Assembly: GCA_033060915.1 (NCBI GenBank)
Contig: CM065385.1
Location: forward strand, 15,343,001 to 15,407,000
Direction of reading: 5' to 3'
Length of the DNA: 64,000 nt
Source of the DNA: Euryodendron excelsum
Taxonomy: Eukaryota; Streptophyta; Magnoliopsida; Ericales; Pentaphylacaceae
Each line of letters begins with the position of its first letter. The stretch's first letter is position 1. Under the pieces are notes generated by a model. That model was not told where the DNA came from and ran no database searches. It was given only the letters and a program-made list of their open reading frames with translations. This document shows positions 58,981 to 64,000 of the stretch, in pieces. Made by a program: the position numbers and the translations under genes.

Positions 58981-59985
58981 CAAAATCAAATCTTTTCAAA
59001 TCTTCCAATCAAAGTTCAATCTCTCAATCTTCCAATCCAATTTCCAATTCAATCTCTTTCTTTCAAATCAACTCTTCTATCTTCTATCGGACTCTTGTCC
59101 AAACTACGACTGACCTAATTCCTCCAAAAGGATACGTAGGCAACCCTCATGGGTGCGGTCTCCACATGTTTCAAATTTCCAATTCCACAACTTCTTTCAA
59201 ATTTCAAATTTCAAATTTCACAACATTTTTCAAATCTCCAATTCCACAACATGTTTCAAATTTCTATTTCTACAACTTCTTTCCAATCTCCCATCCCACA
59301 ACATTCTTCAAGTTTCCAATTCCATAACTCTTTTCAAATCTCTTTTCAATTCCAATTTCAAATCTCTTCAAAAATCAAATCAAATTCCTCTTTTCAAATC
59401 TATTTCCAAGTCTATTTTTCAATTCTCTTTTCTTACACTTGCATATCATGCATCATGTCAATTTCTTTTCAAAATTTCTTTTTAAAAGTGGATAGGATTG
59501 AACATTATTTAGTTAAAGACTCTCATAGGTGAATCTAAGGTAGATTGACATGTAGGTACCGAAAGGGCGGGGTAGGGTGATGGCTTAGTGCATCTTCCCT
59601 ACACGTAACCAACCTCCAAACCTAGGATCACTGATTTCAAAGACCAAAACGGAGTTATTTTTCAAAAAGGGCTAAATGTTTTCCAAAGGTTGCCAAACAA
59701 CCTGTTTTCCTGAAAAACCCTTTCTTGAGGAGATATTTTCAAAATCGTTTTCCAAAAAGCCTAAGCGTAGTCTTCAGATTATTCTTAGTTTTTAGGTGAC
59801 TTAACTCACCTTAATGAAGTTAGGTGGCGACTCCAAATCTTTTCTAAAAGCCTTTTATTCAAATCAATTTTCAATTCAAATATAGTCGCACTCATTCTTC
59901 TAGGAGGGTGAGTTTTAACGAGAGAGTACAGCATTTTTCCCGCTTGTGTGAGTATTCCTAGAGTGCGAAAAATTTGGGCGCGACA

Positions 59986-61416
59986 GACCTATCTTTCCTG
60001 ACAGTTGCATCACAGTTGTTTCATCTCAGCTTGGACTCTAGCGTACAGTTCTTTCCTCTAACCTTTTTCCCCAGTTTCCTTATGTTCCAGTGGATTTCTT
60101 ATTTTCTCGCTTTGAGTTTGTGACGGGTATGGGGGCTCATTAGGGCGATTGACATACTTCTCAGGATTGGTTCATTTCTCGTATGGTAGCTCTAGCTCTG
60201 CTTCTTCTGAACTTCTTGCTATTTCCATGGGGGGGATGATTTGGTTGACTGTCATTTATGTGCACCTCTTTCTAGGATTTGTAAGGGGCACTTATACGCT
60301 CCTATGATTGTGGGAGAGACCTTCGTGAGCCTAACTAGATTCTAGCATGGTGTCGATGCTCACTTTCGTGGATGCAGTGCACTTTTCCAGCTTTGGGCAA
60401 TCGGGCACTTATTTATTACTCCCTTATTTTAGCATACATGGTACCCTGAGCTTGACCATATATGCTTCTTGGTGAGATCTCAAAGAGCTATCGTGGATGA
60501 TGAGAGATTCCTGTAGACTGCTACGACATGGACTGACTACCTTCGGGGTAGGAGATTTGACATGGTCAGGTGGTATAGAGGATTGGTTGGTAGGTATTGC
60601 TTAAGAGTACGACCTTCTAAGAGGGCCTTCGTGCCTTTAGTGGGCTTGCGAGGCATTACCCCTTTCTTCGAGATCCGAGTTTTGCGATAGTTTGGTAAGA
60701 GCCAAGACATCCCTTATCTGGTATTGGCGATAGAGTTTACCCTTATCTTTAAGGCGGTGATCCCAAAAGCACTAGTGGAGAGGGTCATGGACATGTGGAG
60801 ATCCTTGCTTCCTCATGTGGATGATGATGGGTGATTTTCTAACTTGCCCCTTGAGAGTGAGAAGTACCATTATTGGCTCCACCGATATATGTTAGGTCCT
60901 AGTAGGCTTGGGGATCTACTTTTTGAAACTTTTATGCCCCTTGTGGGATATACAGACTTTTTAATAGCTATGATTGTTCAGGGATGTCGTTACAGGCAGC
61001 AGAACTGAAGACTGATATAGGTGTTGTATGATCGGTTGAGGGCGAGAGATGCTGAGGTAGCTTCCCTAGAGATACAGCTAGCAGCAGCCAAATCGATACA
61101 CGATAGCTTACCCTTGAGTACTGCATGGCAATAGAAGCGGTCATGAGGTGCCCCAGATGTTTCTACTCACCCGAAGGATGATATTGTTGATATTCAGTCT
61201 TTGCGAGAGACCGTGGAGTCCCTTACCTAAGAGAGGGATACACTTCTAGCTAGGAGTGCAGACTATAAGTGGGGCCTGCTTAGATCACCAGCAGTTGGTG
61301 CTTCTTCGAGTGCTCCTGTTGTGGGTGGTGAGCCGATTAATCCTTCCTTGGTTGACTCTTCTTTTGATGATGATAGAGAGCGTTACATTTTTGCTCCTCG
61401 TTCCTGGATTTGTTGA
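59986..61416 (+). pseudogene. Element B antisense PMD ORF, 3' part
   Basis: Starts with the GACCT duplication and continues IFPDSCITVVSSQLGL, the expected continuation after IVGP, then in shifted frames FPYVPVDFLFSRFEFVTGMG with DWFISRMVALALLLLNFL nearby, LRPSKRAFVPLVGLRGITPF and LVLAIEFTLIFKAVIPKALV. The tail is charged (DIVDIQSLRETVESLT) and ends at a stop near 61416. The middle of a plant mobile domain protein is recognisable, but there are many stops and shifts. Confidence 0.7.
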
Positions 61417-62569
61417 TACCTGCATTTGTAGAGAGACAGATTTTATTTTAGTATTTTCATCTTTTTGCCTTATGGATTTGTAGCCTTTTACATGTTTAAG
61501 ATGTTTTCCCTACATAGTTAGTACAAAAGCATGCTTGAGAAATTTGAATGGAATTTATTCCTTTTTGCTTGATGTTTTGGCTGACTTATTGTTCCAAGAG
61601 AGGACCCCCTGCTTCCTTTAACCTTGACTAGGCTAATCTGGAGAATTCTTTTCAAGACATCATCTAACTAATCCATCGTTGCTTCATACCTACAATTTCT
61701 AGGAATGCTCATGCCTTGGATTATCTCTTACACCGTGGCCCTCTCCCTTTTTTTTTTTTGGCTATTTTTACTATTGGTGCCCATGGGGGTTTTCACCATT
61801 TCCAACTCTATCATTTTTGCACCAAAGCGACTTTGTAGGTTTTCACCACGATCGATAGTTTTGTGTCTTGCCATATCCCTACTTTTTTTACCAATAGTGC
61901 CCTTTATGGTTTTCACCGTATCCTCGAGAATGTGCTTGTTTTCTCTCTTCTCCCTCTCTTTTCCCTTAACCAGGTCTCTGATTTTCTATTAAGAAGCTTC
62001 TAAATAATGCTTGAGCCATCTCCTAGCTTTCCTTGCCAAGACCGTATCTCGGTGAGCTGATTTGGACTAAGCAATTTGATCTTGATCTGAAAGGACTTTA
62101 GGGTCTGTGATATGGGTTTCTATTTTGAAAGAAAAGGAAAAGGCTCAAACCAACCATTCTACCTTGATTATGATACCGGTGATCATTATTGGTGATTTTG
62201 GCCTACTAACACTTTTCTTCCTTTTGCATTTTACTATTGCCAACATTCATCATTTTTGTTAATGGCAGCTTATCCCTTAACAACGTTTTTTATGGCAGCT
62301 TTTTCTTTGTGCTTTATTTTAACCTATTATGATCACTAGGTTTGGGGGGGCTTCTTTTGAAAGAAAGTGATTGGCTCAAAGGGGCTTGACAAGGGTTGCT
62401 TTTGACTGTATAGGAAATGAAATGAGGGCCTCTTCTCATTTCAAAATTAAATTGCTTAGTCCATAGAGCTTTACTATCAAGATTCTGACCATACCTTATT
62501 GGTTAGCCGAGATTAAGAAAAGTAAATTTCATTGCTTTTGAATAGAAAACAGAAATCTAGCTTCAAGGA
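61417..62569. other. Element B spacer between PMD ORF and integrase
   Basis: No protein domain. The GGTTT...AAAGGCTCAAACC motif known from element A recurs at 62109-62152 and 62338-62383. The 95- and 62-codon frames at 61705-61992 do not resemble known proteins; GTTTTCACC words recur three times (61792, 61838 and 61911). Confidence 0.6.
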
Positions 62570-64000
62570 TCATATATAGTAATGCTTGACAACATCAGAG
62601 TTCAATGGACTAGGGAATTCACGGCTATCCATTTCTTCCAGAATAAGAGCTCCTGTAGATAGGACTTTTTTAACCATGAACGGCCCCCTCATAGTTCGGA
62701 ACAAATTTCCCCTGTGATGCTTCCTGGTGCGGGAATACATTTTTTAGTACTAAATTTCTCAGTTGGAATGATCGAGGCAACACCTTTTTGTCAAATGCCC
62801 TAGCCATTCGTCTCTTGTAGCACTAAGCGTGATAAACTATAGCTAGCCGCTTCTCATATAGCAAGCAGAGTTAAGCATATCGGTCTTTGATCCATTCTGT
62901 TTCATCTAACTTGGTTTCATTAAGATTCTTAGGGAATGAATCTCAATTTTAATGGGAAAGACTGCCTCTGTCCATAGTAGAAACCCTCATGGTGGTTCGG
63001 TAAGCCATTAGTGCAAAAGGGAGCTTCTCATACCAATCTCTATAGTTGTTAATCATTTTTTGGAGTATCTTATTGATGTTTTTCTTAGGTGCTTCCATCA
63101 CTCTGTTCATCTGAGAACGGTAGATGACTGAATTTCGATGGGTGATGCAAAACCTTTAGCATAATTTTGATATCAATTTATTGTTTAGGTTGGAGGCATT
63201 GTTAGTGATGAGTGATTCATGAATCCTGTACCGGCAGATGATGTGGTTTTTTATGAACTTCTTCACGACCTTTTTGGTGACATGAACATAGGAGACTGGT
63301 TCCACCCATTTAGTGAAGTAATCAATGGCAACCAGGATAAACCAATGACCATTACAAGCTTTGGGGGTGATGGGGCTGATCATATCTATTCCCCACATAG
63401 AGAAAGGTCATGGGGCCGACATGGAATGGAGTTCCGTGGGTGGTGCTTTGATCTTATCCCCATGCATTTGACACTTATGATACCAGAGATCGTATTTAAT
63501 AAAATCTGACTCCATTGTTGACCAGTAATACCCTGTTCAGAGGATCTTCTTGGCAAGCGTATTGTCGTTTATATGGGGGACACAAACCCTCTCATCTACC
63601 TCCTACATGATGGTTTTGGCTTCAACAGTGTTGACGCATTTCAAAGGGCCGAATAAAGACTTCCTGAAAAGCTCATTTCTGACCATAAAGTAATGTCCCA
63701 CCAAATGGCAAATGGTCTTCCTATCATGATGTGAGGTCGCATTAGGGAATGCCCTTGTCTAGACGTACCTTTGGATATCATAGAACCATAGTTGCCCATT
63801 GGGCTTAGTTGTTGTGTGAAGGCAATAGGAATGGGTATCTCTAGTAAAAATCTGGAGAGGAGGTATTTATGTGCCCTTGTCGACCTTGATTGCTGTGGCT
63901 AGTACATCAGCGAAGTTATTTTCTATCTGGGGTATGTGATAGAAATCTATGCTTCTGAATAGTTAACACATGTCCTTAATTTGTTGGTGATACGAAGAGA
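62570..64000 (-). pseudogene. Element B pol: RNase H end and integrase, partial at window edge
   Basis: On the minus strand from 64000: FYHIPQIENNFADVLA (RNase H C-terminus); the integrase zinc-binding region with VCVPHINDNTLAKKIL, a stop, GYYWSTMESDF and YHKCQMHGD; the core with MWGIDMISPITPKACNGHWF, VAIDYFTKWVEPVSYV and ESLITNNASNLNNK; MNRVMEAPKKNI with the third catalytic Glu; NNYRDWYEKLPFALMAYRTT; and the C-terminal end MVKKVLSTGALILEEMDSRE with a natural stop at 62570-62572. This is Ty3/gypsy integrase. The second catalytic Asp is Asn (TNN for TDN), one zinc Cys is Tyr, and several stops and a shift near 62680 are present, so it is dead. Confidence 0.85.

Larger units (their letters stand above)
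53775..59985 (+). mobile_element. Solo LTR D, longest copy of the family
   Basis: 6211 bp from TGTAAGCACCTC to GGGCGCGACA, flanked by GACCT at 53770-53774 and 59986-59990. Its extra length over copy C is mainly the expanded 94-bp U3 minisatellite. It splits the PMD ORF of element B. Confidence 0.94.
24944..64000 (-). mobile_element. Element B: Tat/Ogre-like gypsy retrotransposon, host of four insertions, continues past window
   Basis: The minus-strand 3' LTR spans 50131 down to 24944 but is split by element A and solo LTR C. Then come the polypurine tract (50132), a leader split by solo LTR G, a + strand plant mobile domain ORF split by solo LTR D, a spacer, and minus-strand integrase and RNase H end reaching the window edge. 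Removing the insertions leaves about 10 kb of B in view. The 5' half (reverse transcriptase, protease, gag, 5' LTR) would lie beyond 64000. Confidence 0.88.

Noticed and set aside
61705..61992. 95-codon hydrophobic + strand ORF as a membrane protein
   Set aside because: Lies in the pol-PMD spacer, T-rich sequence, no homologue in element A spacer.

Overview
The window is a stack of plant transposable elements with no convincing intact host gene. The protein families are an En/Spm CACTA transposase set, a Ty1/copia gag-pol and Ty3/gypsy elements of the Tat/Ogre type with a plant mobile domain ORF. Together they point to a large, repeat-rich seed-plant genome, probably a eudicot; the species cannot be told from the sequence.

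Left part (1-18189). About 2.2 kb of unassigned flank is followed by a CACTA DNA transposon bounded by matching 14-bp termini (2192-13920). It carries a decayed TNPD-like transposase and a decayed TNPA/Ptta-like gene. A large intron of the second gene holds an antisense fragment of a host mitochondrial-type GrpE gene, and another intron holds a small inverted-repeat element. The CACTA 3' end abuts a minus-strand Ty1/copia element cut off inside its integrase (13921-17963), of which gag, protease, partial integrase, primer binding site and 5' LTR remain.

Middle and right part (18190-64000). One family of gypsy elements with very long LTRs (about 4.8-6.2 kb) dominates. Six LTR-bearing insertions are visible: solo LTR E (18190-22941, TSD CACAC), deleted LTR F (23263-24303), element B (24944 to beyond the window, minus strand), element A (25214-42884, minus strand, TSD TTGTT) inserted in the 3' LTR of B, solo LTR C (44379-49591, TSD GTGCG) also in the 3' LTR of B, and solo LTR D (53775-59985, TSD GACCT) in the antisense ORF of B. 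A solo LTR of an unrelated family (G, 51649-52916) also lies in B.

Element logic. In A and B the order along the + strand is 3' LTR, polypurine tract, an ORF running opposite to gag-pol that encodes a plant mobile domain protein, a spacer, then gag or pol on the minus strand. A has both LTRs, primer site and polypurine tract but no protease, reverse transcriptase, RNase H or integrase, so it can only have moved with enzymes from another copy. B keeps the RNase H end and integrase at the right edge of the window, but these are full of stops. The LTRs share a TATAAATA promoter, palindromes just upstream of it, telobox-like motifs downstream, U3 minisatellites that differ in copy number between copies, and a 1.5-kb low-complexity U5.

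All boundaries, TSDs and repeat periods were read by eye. Family names come from recognisable motifs, not database searches.
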